Position numbers and translations under genes: made by a program
Assembly (NCBI GenBank): GCA_009801085.1
Contig: VNWV01000002.1
Coordinates: 2,604,001-2,668,000 of the forward strand
Direction of reading: 5' to 3'
From: Lasiodiplodia sp. COLG20
Taxonomy: Eukaryota > Ascomycota > Dothideomycetes > Botryosphaeriales > Botryosphaeriaceae
Length of the DNA stretch: 64,000 bases
Part shown: positions 1 through 12,698 of the stretch, one piece after another
Position numbering within the stretch: the first letter of the stretch is position 1
Layout of the letters: each line of letters starts with the position of its first letter
The notes under the pieces: model-generated
Databases searched by the model: none
What the model was told of the DNA's origin: nothing
The model's input: only the letters and a program-made list of their open reading frames with translations

Positions 1-425
1 AACCGGGCGACACGAAAGAGAACGGCAGCAGTCTCGCTGCCATTGCGAACGGAAAGGATGACGCGGCTGAAGATACCTCAGCGGACGACGGCAGAGGCAG
101 CCCGGTCAGCCCGACGGCCAAGATTCCCCTCGGCGTGCCTGACCGAACGCTCTCGCCCGTTTCGGCCGCGGCTCAGCGTCAGTACGACACGATCCTGCAG
201 CTGCTGAGCGTGACGCCTGAATCCAACAGCGGCCTCTTTCACCTCTCGCTCGGCCTGTTCCACCCGCGCCAGGAGGTGCGCCAGGCCGTTGTCGACCTGC
301 TCGAGAAAGTCATGGATCATCCCGCCGGCCGGCACTTCTGGGCCAGTCTGGGCAGGTTCGCGAAGCTGGCGCTGTACCGCATCAAGAGGGAACAGGAGGT
401 TGTGGGAACGCCTGGACTGTCTTAA
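1..425 (+). CDS. C-terminal end of a probable Afi1/SPA-type (stabilization of polarity axis, DENN-related) protein, 5' truncated
   Basis: An open frame enters from the left edge (first full codon at 3) and stops at 423-425, giving about 140 residues. The first third is a polar linker rich in Asp, Ser and Gly. The last 90 residues are helical and conserved-looking, with motifs such as [20 protein letters not shown] and DHPAGRHFW followed by a basic tail. That pattern resembles the C-terminal end of fungal Afi1-type SPA proteins, which bind the small GTPase Arf3 and help mark polarised growth sites. This assignment is from memory of the family, and only the tail is visible. The gene ends in a T-rich 3' region with a run of 15 T at 472-486. 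Reality of the coding frame is fairly sure; the family name is tentative. Confidence 0.5.
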   Translation, partial: PGDTKENGSSLAAIANGKDDAAEDTSADDGRGSPVSPTAKIPLGVPDRTLSPVSAAAQRQYDTILQLLSVTPESNSGLFHLSLGLFHPRQEVRQAVVDLLEKVMDHPAGRHFWASLGRFAKLALYRIKREQEVVGTPGLS

Positions 426-3400
426 TAGCAAGTATTGCCTTTACGGTTGGATGGATCCTCCGTTTTCCTTCTTTTTTTTTTTTTTTCTACTTTCTCTTCG
501 GGCGGCTCTTCTGATATCTCTCATGCGAAAGAAATGGGTAAGCGGAGCAGAGGGATTCATATGTGATGGGAACGAAAGAAATGAAAGCGATACCCGATTT
601 TCTTCTATTCTTCATGAAAGCTCGACTTCTACAATGTATGTATACTCCTGTATATACAAAGCTACTAGGCTCGTGGGGAGGAAGTAAAGGACAATTCCTT
701 TATCTTGTAGGGAGCTCCAGCGTATCGGGACCAGCAGAAGGGGTGGCTTTGCTTGTGCGCGTTCAGCAGTGAGTTATTTTTTGCATTGTTCGTTGGTTAA
801 TTTCCGACTTATTTCCAGCCCGTACGTATAGATGGCACAAAGTTTTAAAGTGGAGGCACTAAGCAGTTTACAATTGATCAGATGTTCTGTGAACACGACG
901 CTCCCTTTGCAAGAAGGCGAATTTGTGTTTAGGGGCCTGTGTGTTGATGGGCTGATAGAGATAATGAGGGTGTCCATTAATAGAGCGGGAGGGGATGCCG
1001 CTTGCAGAATGTGCACCATCGTACAAGTTGTGATATGTGGCGTCCGGCTCATTGCGACCGCGGCACGGTACTGCGGATGTAACAGCAATAAAGGCATTCA
1101 GTACAGAAGTGAAACTTCTGTGAACTGCTGATTGCCCGGCCCGTATGAAAGGCGCCGTGACACGCGAGTGGTCATGTTGACGGAAGACAGCCGCAGGGAA
1201 GAGCTGCGCAACTTTGCCATTTGCTGTCTGTCAGATTGCAGTAGTAATCACAGCGTCTTCGAACCAGTCGGAATGGCAGTGTGCATGGTTGCTAGGAATA
1301 ATCCCATTCGCACCCCCTAAAAAAATCAAAACGCGCAATCATGATGTGGTGATGCCAGACCTGCAAGCGGAAGGTTGAAGCAAGGTTTACCTTGACAGCA
1401 ATATTAGCCGACGCGGGTGATACTATGGTAAGCGTTGAGCTTCCACTTGACTGCGCTTATAGAGAGGGGGCCTAAAACAAGCATCTCACATAATATACTC
1501 CGTTCTAGTTCAGCTAGTTCGATCACTTACACAGTAGAGAAAAAAAAATCTCCTGAGAGTTCAGATACTTTCCCAAGGCTGACAAGAAGTAGATGCAACC
1601 GGGCTATTCTTGACCGTTTGGCTGACTAGGCTGAACGCCACGATCGATCTACGGTCAGCATGCCTCAGCTTACAACTGAATCACGTATCAGGGCCCGTGA
1701 TGTGTTAGCCTTTCGGTCCTCTGCAGCCACATCGCCATCAGCCCTCCGTCGATCATGCAGAGCAGTGAGAAGCTTCTCAAGTCTTGAAACCCCTCCAATG
1801 AAGCGTTCTAGGCGCGAAGTTGTGGAACGGTCTAACGCATGAAAGCATCGCTTCGGTAGTACAACAACGATGCGACGCTATGTGCGTTGTCGTAATCCAC
1901 GAGCAGATCGCTCATCTGCATGTTGTCCGGCCCCCATTGTCTCAGGCTCTGACGAATGTGCAGTCCAATATCAGTGCTGAATGTCTAGGACTCGAACGTT
2001 AGGGTGCCACGTCGAACTGCTCTGCTTACGCCCTGCTTTCTCGAGAGCTCAGGAACTTAGAAGACCATGGCTTACCATCTCTTCCTATTTTTGTGCAGTG
2101 TTATTTTGCGTTGCTGTATCCATGAGCGAGCACCAATCGCTCAAATCCGCCGAAAGAATCCCAGGTAAACCCCTTTGGCAGGCGAATTGCCCATTATGCA
2201 AAGATGAGGCGCAATAAGGAGTGTGCAAGTACATCTTCATCTCGCAGAGCTCACGTAACGGATGCGGTCAGACCTGCAACTGCCGGGGACACGTACTTTA
2301 CGTGAAGGGCCGACGAACGCATGGGCTTCGTAACTGTACACGGCTGACGTAGTTATCGCGAAAAGCCTTGAAGAGAAACGGCTAGGTTACCGCCTTTTGT
2401 AAGGCTGCGGGTTTCGGAGGAGCTTGCATGACGTCAGGATGGGGCTCGGAAAAGACGTTGGAGAAGAATCGGGCGGCGGGCCCTGCGTAACAGGGTTCTG
2501 GACCAAAGGATTCTGTGCGGAGCTCAAAACGGCATCCGACGCAGTTTCATGGACTGCACAATGCCTGGTACAGTGATGAGCTGAACGGCCGATGGAAGTG
2601 CGGGGTGCCTGAATTAAAGGCGTTCAGCCGTGCCCGTATCCCTCGCAGACGTCCACCCCGACGAGCTGGGGATGCCGTCGGCTGAGACGCTGTCGGATCT
2701 CCAAGTGCTCCATCGCCATCATGACTTGCATTGGCTGGCGTAGATCGATATTCGCGGGAGCTGGTGTCTGCACGCGGAAAGAGCGTCGGCTCGCGCAGCC
2801 CGCCAGCTTTGCGACTGGTCCTCCAAGGAGAAAGCGTGCATGAAAAGGCCCCGGCCGGACTCGCTATCGCATGTCCTTCACGGCTGAGCCGAGCTGAGTG
2901 AGAAGATGTTGGTTGGTTGCACCAACGGGAGCGGAGGCTGCACGGCGAGAACGTGACGGGCCTCGTGGAGAAGGGTCGGGGTGTACGACGGGCGGTCCAG
3001 CGCCACCAGCGGAAGCGATAGCAATGGGCCGAGTGACACTGGACGGGGTTTGCCAGTGGTGTCGCATTTTTTGGGAAGCTGGTGTCGCCAGCGGAGCAGC
3101 GCTAGACTGTGGGCGGCCAAGGCAGAGAGTTGAAAGGCGCGGGCCGCAGACCGCCAGCTCTGGCAGCCAGTTTTGGCATGTACATATGACCACGGCTCTC
3201 CACCCCGGCCGCGCATGACAAGCACCTGTGGCAGCAAGGCGAAAGGAGGACGGCGCACTGGGCGCTACCACGCCGGCGCGTCTGGAGAGCAGCGCGTTAC
3301 CCACCGCTGCGCCGCCCTGGGATTTGCTAGCGCAGTAACGTGACGGCTGCAGGCAGGGCGGCACCCTGGCCGTCACGGCACTCGACGAGTCGCGAGCCGG

Positions 3401-4124
3401 CAGCGATCCCTCGAAATGACCTCAGGTGAGATCTGCCCCGGAAGCGCCCGCTGCAGCACCGCACAGGGTGGGCCCGTTTTGTTTCTGCTTGACTCGCAGG
3501 CGGCGCAGACGTAAGCTCCAGGAACGCGCATTACTGTCGCACAGCGGCCCTTGGGTGAGGTTGCGACGGCGGCGCCGTGGCGGCCAGGCCGGGGCTCGGG
3601 CGCGGTGGCATGGCGGGAGGAGAAACGGGCTTGGGCGCGGCTCGTCGCCTTGGCCGATCTGCGGTGAAAGCCGGCTTGGGGCGGTGGGAGAGGGGCGCTT
3701 TGGGGGATTTGGAAGGGCGGGCGGCGGTCGCAGCGTGCTGGTGGTTCACGCGCAGGCCTGTGGTGTGATGGCCGCACCAGTTCCCCGCGCGCGCTCCACG
3801 ATCATGGCTGGGCTGCAGGCCCCCCGGTCGGTCATGCCCAGATATCAAGCCCGCTGAAAAGAAGGTCTTTGCCGCGTGCCTCTTTGTCCAGACTAAAGCC
3901 ACACCCGACCCAGAAAGACGCAGCTGAGACACGCCGCCGCGCGCATTGTCCAGCCCAGCTAAAACGACGACCCAGTCCGCCCCAAACTAACCAGCGAGCC
4001 ACGACCGCTGTCCAGACATTGCGACCCGCCTGTCATATCCAGGGCCCGAACCCGATATGCGCGCCAATTGCGCCGCATAGGACCTTCAAATTCACCCCGG
4101 CCGCCGCCCAATCCAGCCGACACC
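426..4124. other. Gene-poor spacer, 3.7 kb
   Basis: No convincing gene is seen. Frames longer than 100 codons exist on both strands around 2864-3860, but they overlap one another, lack family motifs and sit in GC-rich sequence where stops are rare. The first 400 bases are T-rich 3' flank of the upstream gene. The last 250 bases are the C-rich presumed 5' leader of the PH-domain gene. I see no tRNA, long repeat or transposon terminus. Confidence 0.5.
472..486 (+). other. T15 tract 47 nt after a stop codon
   Basis: An uninterrupted run of 15 T on the sense strand just after the 425 stop. Similar sense-strand T tracts follow the stop codons at 36743, 42302, 26785 (minus) and 46553 (minus). It may be a 3'-UTR element or simply a slippage-prone homopolymer. 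Confidence 0.6.
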
Positions 4125-5798
4125 ATGAGCGCTTCTGCCCTCGGTGCTGCGCTCTTCCGTCAACACACCGCCATGATGCAGTCCCAGCAGCAGCAGCAAC
4201 AGCCTGCTGCCCCTACCACAGCAACCCCGGCCGCCGCGACCACCACCACTACCACTACCACTACCACCACCGCCAACTGCTACGGCTACCACAACACCTT
4301 CCACACCCACGCCCAGCCCGCCGACCTGAATGCCAAACCCCCCGCCTACGCTCCGCGCCAGCCCGCGGAGAAGCCTGCCCGCGACGCTCTGCCGAGCTAC
4401 TCGTGCTCCGTGCTGTTCGAAGGGCCGCTGGGTATCAAGACCGAATACATCAACTTCTTCGACAAGCCGTGCCCCAAGGAGCGCCAATGGCAAGACGTCT
4501 ATGTCGTTCTACGCGGCACCCAACTTAGCATCTACCGCCTCAAGACCGGCCTGTTCTCCAAGACGAAGAAGGCCGTGCCTGGCAGGCTAATCCGCACCTA
4601 TTCGCTCCAGCACGCCGAGCTAGGACTCGCCCTGGATTTCAAGAAGACCGATCTCATTCCCAAGTCGCCATTAGCAAAGCTGGTCCCGCTAAATTCGCGC
4701 CAGGCCGTGTACCAGACCGACCCGCACCTCTTCTGGCCAATCCGCGAGCACGTGATGCGGCTGCGCCTGGAGGCTGATCAGCTGCTGCTGTGCGCCGCCG
4801 AGCAGGAGAGAATGTTGGACTGGGTCGAGCAACTGTGCGCTGCCGTCGACATCAGCTCGCCCCTGGAGGTCCGGAGCGAACCCCGTTACCGCAGCCTCCC
4901 GAGGCGAGGACGCCGCCAGAGGCAGCTGGACGGCCGCCAGACCCGCCAGGATGCCATCGACTTGAACGCCAGGAGACTGCTCGCCGAGCAGGAGCGCATC
5001 ATCAGGACCATGTACCCGAACCTTGCCCGAGACGCCGAGGAAGAGCAGCCAGAGCAGCCAGAACAGCCGGAGCAGCCCCTCGGCGAAGCCGACGGCGACG
5101 CTGAGGACTTTGCCATGGACTTGCTCTTCCCGAACAGACCTCCTTCGCCGCGCCCTGGCAATATTTCCAACAGCAGCACCCAAAATATGGATGACGCAAT
5201 TGACCGCACCACAAGTCGCCGAGCTTCGGTGGATTCTCAGCTTGCCCCCACTTCGGCCAAGTATCCCTTGACCGAAAACCCGCAACCTTCGGCATCCTCC
5301 ACTCTCCGCTACCGCCGGCGCTGCGCTCCGGTGCTGCTGGCAAACTCGCCCCGTGCGAGCGATGTCCTGTTCTGCGACGGCATGCGCGTTCGCGTCAATG
5401 TGAAGAAGCAGATTGTCATGGAGTTTCACGAGTCGCCTCCTCATTACAGCGCCCACCGCTTCACCGCAGCTGACCGTGAGGCCGCTCTCCGCACCAACGC
5501 CCGCCCAGATGTCCGGCGCGAGGCCTCCAACGACAGTGTTGCAATGTCTTTCCACAGGGACGCCGACGCTGACCTTACCCCGGTCGCTAGCCGCAGCACT
5601 CAGCAGCGATCAGACCTTGACGACATTGAGTCGCACCAAGCTGACCAACAAGTGCACGAGAGCACGCCTCCTAGCCCCGCTCCGGTGCAGCTCACCAAGG
5701 TCGAAACCGAAGGCGAGCGCAGTGAGCGTCGCTTGTTGGACAGGGTCAAGGGCCCCCTCACGGGTGTTGCCGAGGCATTCGGCGGCCTTGTCGTCTAA
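4125..5798 (+). CDS. PH-domain protein with N-terminal Gln and Thr tracts
   Basis: A single uninterrupted frame of 557 residues. The ATG at 4125 is chosen because it sits in a good context (CACCATG); the frame is open 19 codons further upstream. Residues 20-60 are low complexity, with a Gln run and then 11 consecutive Thr. Residues of about 90-250 form a pleckstrin-homology-like domain: a first strand around CSVLFEGPLGIK, a DVYVVLRGTQLSIYRLK strand pair, and a closing helix containing the invariant-type Trp (MLDWVEQL). PH domains usually bind phosphoinositides or proteins at membranes, so a membrane-recruited adaptor role is likely, but no catalytic domain is present. The rest is polar and probably disordered, with a QPEQPEQPEQP repeat near residue 310. 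The ligand and pathway are unknown. There is no sign of introns. Confidence 0.85.
   Translation: MSASALGAALFRQHTAMMQSQQQQQQPAAPTTATPAAATTTTTTTTTTTANCYGYHNTFHTHAQPADLNAKPPAYAPRQPAEKPARDALPSYSCSVLFEGPLGIKTEYINFFDKPCPKERQWQDVYVVLRGTQLSIYRLKTGLFSKTKKAVPGRLIRTYSLQHAELGLALDFKKTDLIPKSPLAKLVPLNSRQAVYQTDPHLFWPIREHVMRLRLEADQLLLCAAEQERMLDWVEQLCAAVDISSPLEVRSEPRYRSLPRRGRRQRQLDGRQTRQDAIDLNARRLLAEQERIIRTMYPNLARDAEEEQPEQPEQPEQPLGEADGDAEDFAMDLLFPNRPPSPRPGNISNSSTQNMDDAIDRTTSRRASVDSQLAPTSAKYPLTENPQPSASSTLRYRRRCAPVLLANSPRASDVLFCDGMRVRVNVKKQIVMEFHESPPHYSAHRFTAADREAALRTNARPDVRREASNDSVAMSFHRDADADLTPVASRSTQQRSDLDDIESHQADQQVHESTPPSPAPVQLTKVETEGERSERRLLDRVKGPLTGVAEAFGGLVV
4239..4271 (+). repeat. ACC/ACT microsatellite coding for Thr11
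   Basis: Eleven threonine codons, a mix of ACC and ACT, lie inside the PH-domain gene, just after a CAG/CAA Gln tract near 4176-4202. The mixed codons suggest the tract is kept at protein level or is old enough to have gained substitutions. Confidence 0.85.
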
Positions 5799-8700
5799 AC
5801 AATTATCGTGCTGCACCCGCCACCCGCCACCTGACGGCACATGGTGCCACAATGCCTTTCCATTCATTCTTTCCTTTGTAAATCGGCTATTGCCGAGGAA
5901 ACCACCGAAACGCAGCTTTCGCCCTCGATCCGGCTGCAACCATCCACTCCGCCGGACGGCACAGGGAAAAAGCCGGCGAACGAGATACTGTAACGATCCA
6001 CGAATTTCCCACCAATCTACAAGACGCATCGAACGGCCGCGCAGCAGAGCTTGCGGCGAGCTTAAAAGGCGCAGGCGGTTGCTCAAGAATTCTTTTTGCA
6101 CACTGGCGTCCTGGCGACATGGCTCAGGGCTGCCGAAAGGCGTTGGAAGATACCCCCATCGATTTATAGCACAAGCGTGGTGCTGCCTGTCCTTTTCTTT
6201 CCTTGAACACAATTCCTCCGTTCCTTTCTTTGCACATGTACACTGCATTTTTTCTTTTTTTGTTAGCGGGTCAGGAGGAGCATTCGGAAAAAGGATTGGG
6301 TATGGGAAAGGGACGTGGTGTTTTCGCAAGTAAGGATACCCCGCACCAACGGACTCTAGGACGCGGAGAGAAGAACAGGTCTCAATTTGCAAGCGATTTA
6401 GCAGCGAACGCACTGATAGCTGTCATTTCCAGCACAAATGATTCGAATAACCAACAAACCTCTTCCCCTTGCTGACATCCGATCTTGACCTGGCGTCGAA
6501 ACACCTTGCAGCCGACCACCAAATCATCTTTGCAGCGTCCGGCCTCCTATCACACCCGCCGGATCTGAGCCAGGGCAGGCGTGCGTGCCTGCATTATGCG
6601 CGTCAGACAAACAAAACGCCTCCGAGCAAACGCGCAGGGAGATAAAAAAAAAAAGAAAAGAGCCTTTAAGCCCTGGACCCTGTCAGCAAACGCCTCTCAG
6701 ACGTTCGGATGGCTCCAACCGCCCCCCCGCGAAAGTATAATCCTGCCCAATCAGAAAAGGGCGATTTTGGCCATTCGAGAATCAGAAGCCGGAGCGCACG
6801 TCGGTGTTACTTCCGCTGCCGGCTGCTTTTTTTTACTCCGCGGCGAAAAAGCTCAGGCAATGCACATTAGATCCTTCACGCACGACTCGCAGAGGCTCCT
6901 GGCATTTCGGGGTTGATTCCTATTCCCTTTCCACGCTCAGGCTACTGTTCTTAGGCGCTCCTCCTTTGCGAGCGATGGGGTCGGAAGTTCGACGCACATG
7001 GATCGCCGAAAGGTGCCCTTCCCAACGCCACGAGCCCCCTTCTCGCATCCTTCATCACCGTCTAGTCTAGTAGGGCTCGTGATGCGGACCGGCCCAGAGC
7101 CCCGGAATTTCGCCACGGGGCCCCCATTCCCAGGTCGCTCGTGAGTCCTAATAAAAAGTCCGGACCAGCCCGTCGCAACGACGAGTCCATGGTAAGGTTG
7201 AATCGACCTATATTACAAACAGCAGGGCCGCTTAAAGAATAGGTGCAAGCTTGCTTACTTTATCGCGCCGATCCTCCGTTTTGATCTTAAACCCTCTCCC
7301 TCTACCCTAGTTTTGATCGTCCCAGAGAATTAAGGTTCGCAGGAGTTTCCCGTCGAAACGGCCTCCGGGGGGTGCCCAACTCACCAACACTGGTAGTGGG
7401 CGCCTAACTTTGTCCATCTTTCCTCGCTTTGGATAAAATAGCAGACACTGGATAGCCTAGTGGCAAACTGGAGAAACCGGCTCGATGAAGGATCGCTATA
7501 ACTTACGCTATAGACTCCTAGTTCCCACGGGACCGGAAGGGGCGAGATGCGGGCGGGACTACTTCGAGGTTTTGGGATTGGGGGGGAGAAAAAGAAAGAA
7601 GGGAACCAGCACCAACTTAGGTCCACGCTATTTCCCTTTTCCGCGAATCACCCTATCCTTTTATTTTTCGGCGCCATGATTGGAGAGCAAGAGTGCGGCT
7701 TTGATGACGGCAAGGCTGGCGATCCTCCCGACTCTCCGCAGTCTACTCCCTGGTTGATTGGTATGTTCCGCCGGAATACCCCTGTTGAAGAATGGCAAAA
7801 AAAAAAAAAAACCTTTCGTTCAAAGGTTAAGCGGGAGTTCATTCAATGTGACGATGAAAAAGACATGGCCGAGTAAGATTCTTATGACAGCAATCGGGAT
7901 AGCCGAAGGGTATTATCCATCTGTTCGAGCGATGGAAGGGCTGCGATCAAGCATCTTTCGGTTCCGCTTGGCGGACCCTGCTGAGCGACGGTTACACGAC
8001 TCCCACGATCAAGTAGGATGAGGCTATGGATGTAAGGAGCCTTTTATTGGGTAAGTCGATTGAGTAGTGTATCGAAGGACGTCACCTTGGCCTCCAAACA
8101 CAGGTGAGGGACTAGTGATGGGAAGGATCATACTAGGTACTGTTCTCCGTAGATGAGGCTCAAAACCGCAGAGGTATGGTCGCTCCTTTCCATGCCATAT
8201 TCAGAGCCATGACGAGACTGCACCGCCGTTACGATGGAATGATGGTCGTCCACTGTAGAAAATCTCTCTGTCGGCCCCGCACGTTCTTAGCACTGTTCTC
8301 CTTCTTTCAGTGTGGTCAAGGCGCAATGGCGACGATCTCTGCCTCAGTCGATCGATTTTTGGGGCTGCACTATCGAAATCACGCGAGTCCACCTCAGAAA
8401 AAGCAACTGTCAACTTTACCTGACATACAAGGCCAACGGACACATCGTCAAGAAACCCGATCGACGAGCATTGGGAGATCCTATTAGGTTATCATCTTCA
8501 ATCATCCCCCCCGACTCCTATTACCCTCAATTTTTCAAATTCACAAGTGATCACTCGCATTTTACCTTATGCACCCTCAAGCATGTGGAAAAGAGCATGC
8601 GAATCTAACCAGCATAGCCCAAACAAGAACTTAAGAGAGCACCAGATGTATAAAATCGTCAGCATCGATAATGAGAACAGCAAAGATTAACGTAGCCGCG

Positions 8701-9715
8701 CGGTGAACAGCCCACTCTCTTATCTGTTAGTTCTCTATTCCCCTCCGACAACGCAGTTTCTTGAGGGGCGCCAAACCCGCTTCAGTATCAGGTCCCCACA
8801 AAATATGGAGTTGGTCATGACAGCCAAGAGCTTGTGAAGAAGAGGGGTAGGTCGAAGAGGCCGCGTACGCAAGTAACCCCTCCCCAGTCGACATCCGCTA
8901 AACTCCGATTCGCACCGCATATCATCGACGATCTGCTCAATCTGGTCTCCGCGAATGTACTGCGAACAGAGCCGCGTTATCATAGACAGCATGTCTAATT
9001 TTCTTTTTGTCGAAAAAGGGGACCTGCTGTGTATGATAGTAGGTGTTGAAGGGTTTAAAAAAAAAAAAAGAACAGGAGGTGAACTTTCGGATTGCAAATT
9101 ACTATCGCTTTGTGCTATACATGCCCGATGCTGCTATGCGGGAGCGCTCTCCGAGAAAGAAAAGAAATCTATTGGCCAGCCAAAGGACTTTTGGCGGAGG
9201 GGATATCATTCGAGACTTTGGATGCAGGATTCCTATTTTTCCCTTCCGTTACCAGCCACAGGAGACGTGACGAGATTATCCTGATTAAGCCACCGGTGGC
9301 ATGAAGAACTTCCCGGCAATTCAGTGCCGTGAAAGGACGTGGGTATAGAGACAGAAAGCGGGAGACCTATGAGACAATGGAAAGACCATAAAGAAAAGCC
9401 GGGGCAGGTTGGATTGGACCGACGGATCGGATATGCCAGGGACACAGTTTGGCATGTCCACAACTTGCTCGGTTCCTAACAGAGCTCGAAGCACCACTGA
9501 AAGGCGCTCAAAACCACCCAATACTTTAGTGTAAGCCAGTGCCCATAGATGCGGAAAGGAAAAAAGTGCTTCCAGAATATCGCTGAACAAACGCCAGAGC
9601 CAGGACCGTAACCGTAGATGCATGCGCGAAACACCGGGTAATGCTGTGCAGTGAGAAAATACTCCAAACACCGTGACAATCCCAGACTCCTTTCTCTTCT
9701 CGGGGTATCAATCGT
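5799..9715. other. Gene-poor spacer, 3.9 kb, with poly-A tracts
   Basis: No supported gene. The sequence is less GC-rich than the flanking genes and contains A runs at about 6638-6650, 7797-7811 (A15) and 9057-9069 (A13). All open frames are short, overlap on both strands and show no known motif. I cannot tell whether this is old transposon sequence worn beyond recognition or plain intergenic DNA. No long repeat pair was noticed. Confidence 0.5.
7797..7811 (+). repeat. A15 homopolymer
   Basis: Fifteen consecutive A in the gene-poor spacer; no neighbouring gene to attach it to. A similar A13 lies at 9057-9069. Confidence 0.7.
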
Positions 9716-11719
9716 TCAACTCTCCCACACGACGACCTTGCTCGGTTCGTGCATTGACCTCCAGTTCTTCTTGACCATTAGGTTCTCCTTATTATTTCGT
9801 GCGGTGACCGTGTCTCCAACGGATTTCTCGCCAATTTTCTCCTCGGCTTTCTCCTTTATGAAAATGTCAAGGCTCTTGCGGGGAATTGATTCAAGCTTCG
9901 CTCGGCAGCCCTGGCAGATGCGTAGGGCGCACCAAGTGCATGTCCAATGAGGATCGGGGCTGCAAGAGAAGCAGAGCATGCAACCGATTGGAAGAAGGCG
10001 GTTGTTACTTCGGTGAAAGCGCCGGTGGCTGTGAAAACATTGCATGTGGACACAATTGAGCCTGGGGACAATGGACCCTTCGGGGCGAAGTTGCGTGTTG
10101 AAGAACTCAAAAGCAGGAAGAGTCGAATCGGCAAGGGTCGGGCTAGTGAGCTCGAGCGGCGAGGTAATTGCAGAAGGAACTCTCATGACAGTTGCCGGGT
10201 TCGAGGGGATAGGCGGTGGATGAGTGCCCATATACGGTCTGGTATTCTGGAGTTTGTTCGTCGAAGACTAGGAGCTTCAGTTACTTTACAATCGCTGATA
10301 GCGAACGAACGAGTTAAGCATGATGAACGACGCGCAATTAAAACAGTCTGGCAGTGTAAGATCATACCTTGAATATGTCAAAGCCCGTGCTGCTCTTGCC
10401 GCGGTAGTGCATCGCAACCTTGGACTTTTCGGTCTCTGGATTGCCGGGCTTCTCAACGACGCCATACTTGGACGGGCTCTCTTCAGGGACGGGGCTAGGA
10501 GAAGGGAGCAGGTCGGTGGCGGCGGGTTTTAGAGTTGGCGTGATGGGCTCCTCATCTTCGGGTTCAGTTGGCGGGGAGTTGGAGCGGGCCCTGACAACGG
10601 TCGCATCAGACATTGTAGTCGAAGGCGACTGCAAATGTCCATTTGCTTCGTAGTGGGAAGCCGAGGGTTGCGAGTCACTGGCGGCCACTGATTGTTGTAG
10701 CGACGTGGTGGATGCGGACGTCTGCATTGGCGGCGCGGGAGGGGGAGCTGGAGCTGGAGCTTGCGCGGCGCCAGCTAGAGCTCCGGGAGCGACGTCACCC
10801 TGAGCCGGAGGTTTCGAGGCGCCATTGGCAGCTTCAGCGGGCGGCACGGCATCTTTTCTGACGGGCTTGCGGCGTAAGGAAAATTTGGAGCGCTGCGAGG
10901 GCGAGGTTGCGTCGCCGGCGGCCTTCGAGGCCTTGTTTCCCATGGCAGCTGCACCCGCAGCGGAGGTAGTGTAGTCGGACGGCGGACGCGCGTCGTTTTT
11001 GGCGGGAGGCTGCGGCGGAGTGGGCGGCAGAGGGCGCTCGTCGAGCAAGCGGGCGGTTGCGTGTCCTCTGACACGGTCGGGGGTGGGCAAGTGTTGAGGG
11101 TGAGGAGCGGAGAGGGTCAGGGAAGGTAACAGGGAGCTGGAGTCGGGCTTGGCAGGCGTGGCAGCGGTGGCCGGCGTGATGGCTGTGGAGCCGTTGCTGC
11201 GGGCCAGCTTAAGGTCTGGCGGCTTCTGGCGTCTGCCGCGAAACGAGGAGATTATCATGTTCGCTTCCGGCGTGTTCCCACTCGGCGCGCCAGGCTGCAA
11301 GGCGGCAGGCGCATCGGCCACTGCGAGAGCGCTGTCAGTGAGGATGCTTGGCGGAGTCTCTTATACGGCGCCCATCGAAATAACTGCAATGTTGACCACG
11401 CGGGGGCCATCGCACCGCCGCCAGCAAGGGCACACGCACCTCGCAGTTGGAAGCCCACCAGCGGTGGTAGCGGCTTGTCCTTGGCCGCTGGTGACGCAGG
11501 TGCTGCAGCTGTGCCGGGCACGGGCGACGGCTGTGCCTGCGTGTAGTAGTCGTCCAAGTCAACGTCGTCGTCGGCGTCTCTGCTGTCGCCATAGTCGCTC
11601 AGGATGGAGCTGATGATGTCCTGGCGGCGCTTCGGCGCGGCGTCGAGCCGCATTGCGCCTGGTTCTGCCATAGCCGGAGGGGCGGTCGCTTGCACGAGGG
11701 GGGAGGGTGGTGCAGTCAT
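9716..11719 (-). CDS. Uncharacterised fungal protein with disordered body and Cys-rich C-terminal domain
   Basis: Three exons on the minus strand: 11719-11440, 11320-10368 and 10246-9716, 587 residues. The introns are 119 and 121 bp. Both joins keep frame: the first restores a Val codon (QLR-V-ADAP) and the second falls between codons (FDIFK-NTRP). The ATG at 11719 opens a segment with a helical motif (RRQDIISSILSDYGD) and an acidic stretch. The middle is Pro/Ala/Ser-rich and probably disordered. The last 170 residues hold cysteine pairs, with GCMLCFSC followed by WTCTWCALRICQGC, which looks like a small zinc-binding domain. I recall similar WCALRIC tails in other fungal hypothetical proteins but know no function. 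The first exon could have further upstream sequence. Function is not assigned. Confidence 0.75.
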
Positions 11720-12698
11720 GTCCTTTTTTCTGCGGCCAAGCTGGTTTAAGGCTGACGTTCCGCAAGGCTATCGATCTGCTGCCTCTTGAAACGCTGCGTG
11801 TTTTGGGCAAGGCCTGCATGCCAGCCATCGTTCCCGGCCGCCGTTCCTCCACGCTCCCGTTGCCGCGCCGCCGGCTTGTCCTGGCAAAGCCTGCCGCTTG
11901 CAGAGCTAGCGATCCTCCGCCGTTGATGCTGTCAGGCACGTTGAGCGTCGCCGTCGCCAAGCCACAGCCGGGCGATCAACCGGGGATGCACGCTACCCTG
12001 ACCGGGGTTCCCCAGTCCCCCCGCCAGCATCGAGTCCTGCAATGACCTCGCCAGGCCCACAAGCCGCCGCTGCATTTTACGGCATTTCGATCCGTGGCGT
12101 CGAAGTAGGAGCATGGAAGCTTTCGCGCCATCCGGCCCTGCGGCCTGTCAGCCAGTCGGCAGGATCCGACATCCCGCTCAGCCGAGTCAGGAACAAGGAT
12201 GCTTGTACGCCGATCACGGGACGTGACGAAAAATTCACTTTGAAATTGAGAATGACTCTATTAAACTATGTACAGCTTCGTCATCATCGTCAACAAGGCC
12301 TCGCCCGGCCATTTAATCCTATATCAACTTCGGTTGGCGCCACAGCTGTACCAAGAACATGGCTGCCCAGATATACGGTGCACAGGCCCCGGTCAGGGTT
12401 CCCTGCACTATTCGCAGGTGGGGTATGAATTGAAGAAAAAGCCCAGTGCGCCGTCGCTGTGTACGAGAAAATTTATGTATGAGAAGGTCCTCAGGGTGTA
12501 TGTGCGCCGGTATCGACATCGTGGCGAGCTATTCTGAGGTGCGATAAATTAAAGGAGAGCCGGCCCGCAACCGCTTGCGAGTCGTGTCAAATCAGGGACG
12601 GCAGCAAGCGGGATCCCCGGCAAGTTTGTCCAGCTTAGGATGTGGCCGCCTGAATTCCATGGTAAAGTCCAGGGGATGCATTGGTGCTTAGATAACTC
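11720..12698. other. Intergenic, between two minus-strand genes
   Basis: About 1 kb that serves as the 3' flank of the DUF7729 gene and the promoter side of the 587-residue gene. A minus-strand frame at 11960-11559 overlaps the first exon in another frame and might hide an upstream exon, but no splice sites convinced me. Confidence 0.4.

Noticed and set aside
4689..5555. 288-codon minus-strand frame
   Set aside because: Antisense shadow of the PH-domain gene with no motif.
5413..6333. 306-codon plus-strand frame
   Set aside because: Overlaps the PH-domain gene end in another frame and runs on into the 3' flank; composition is not protein-like.
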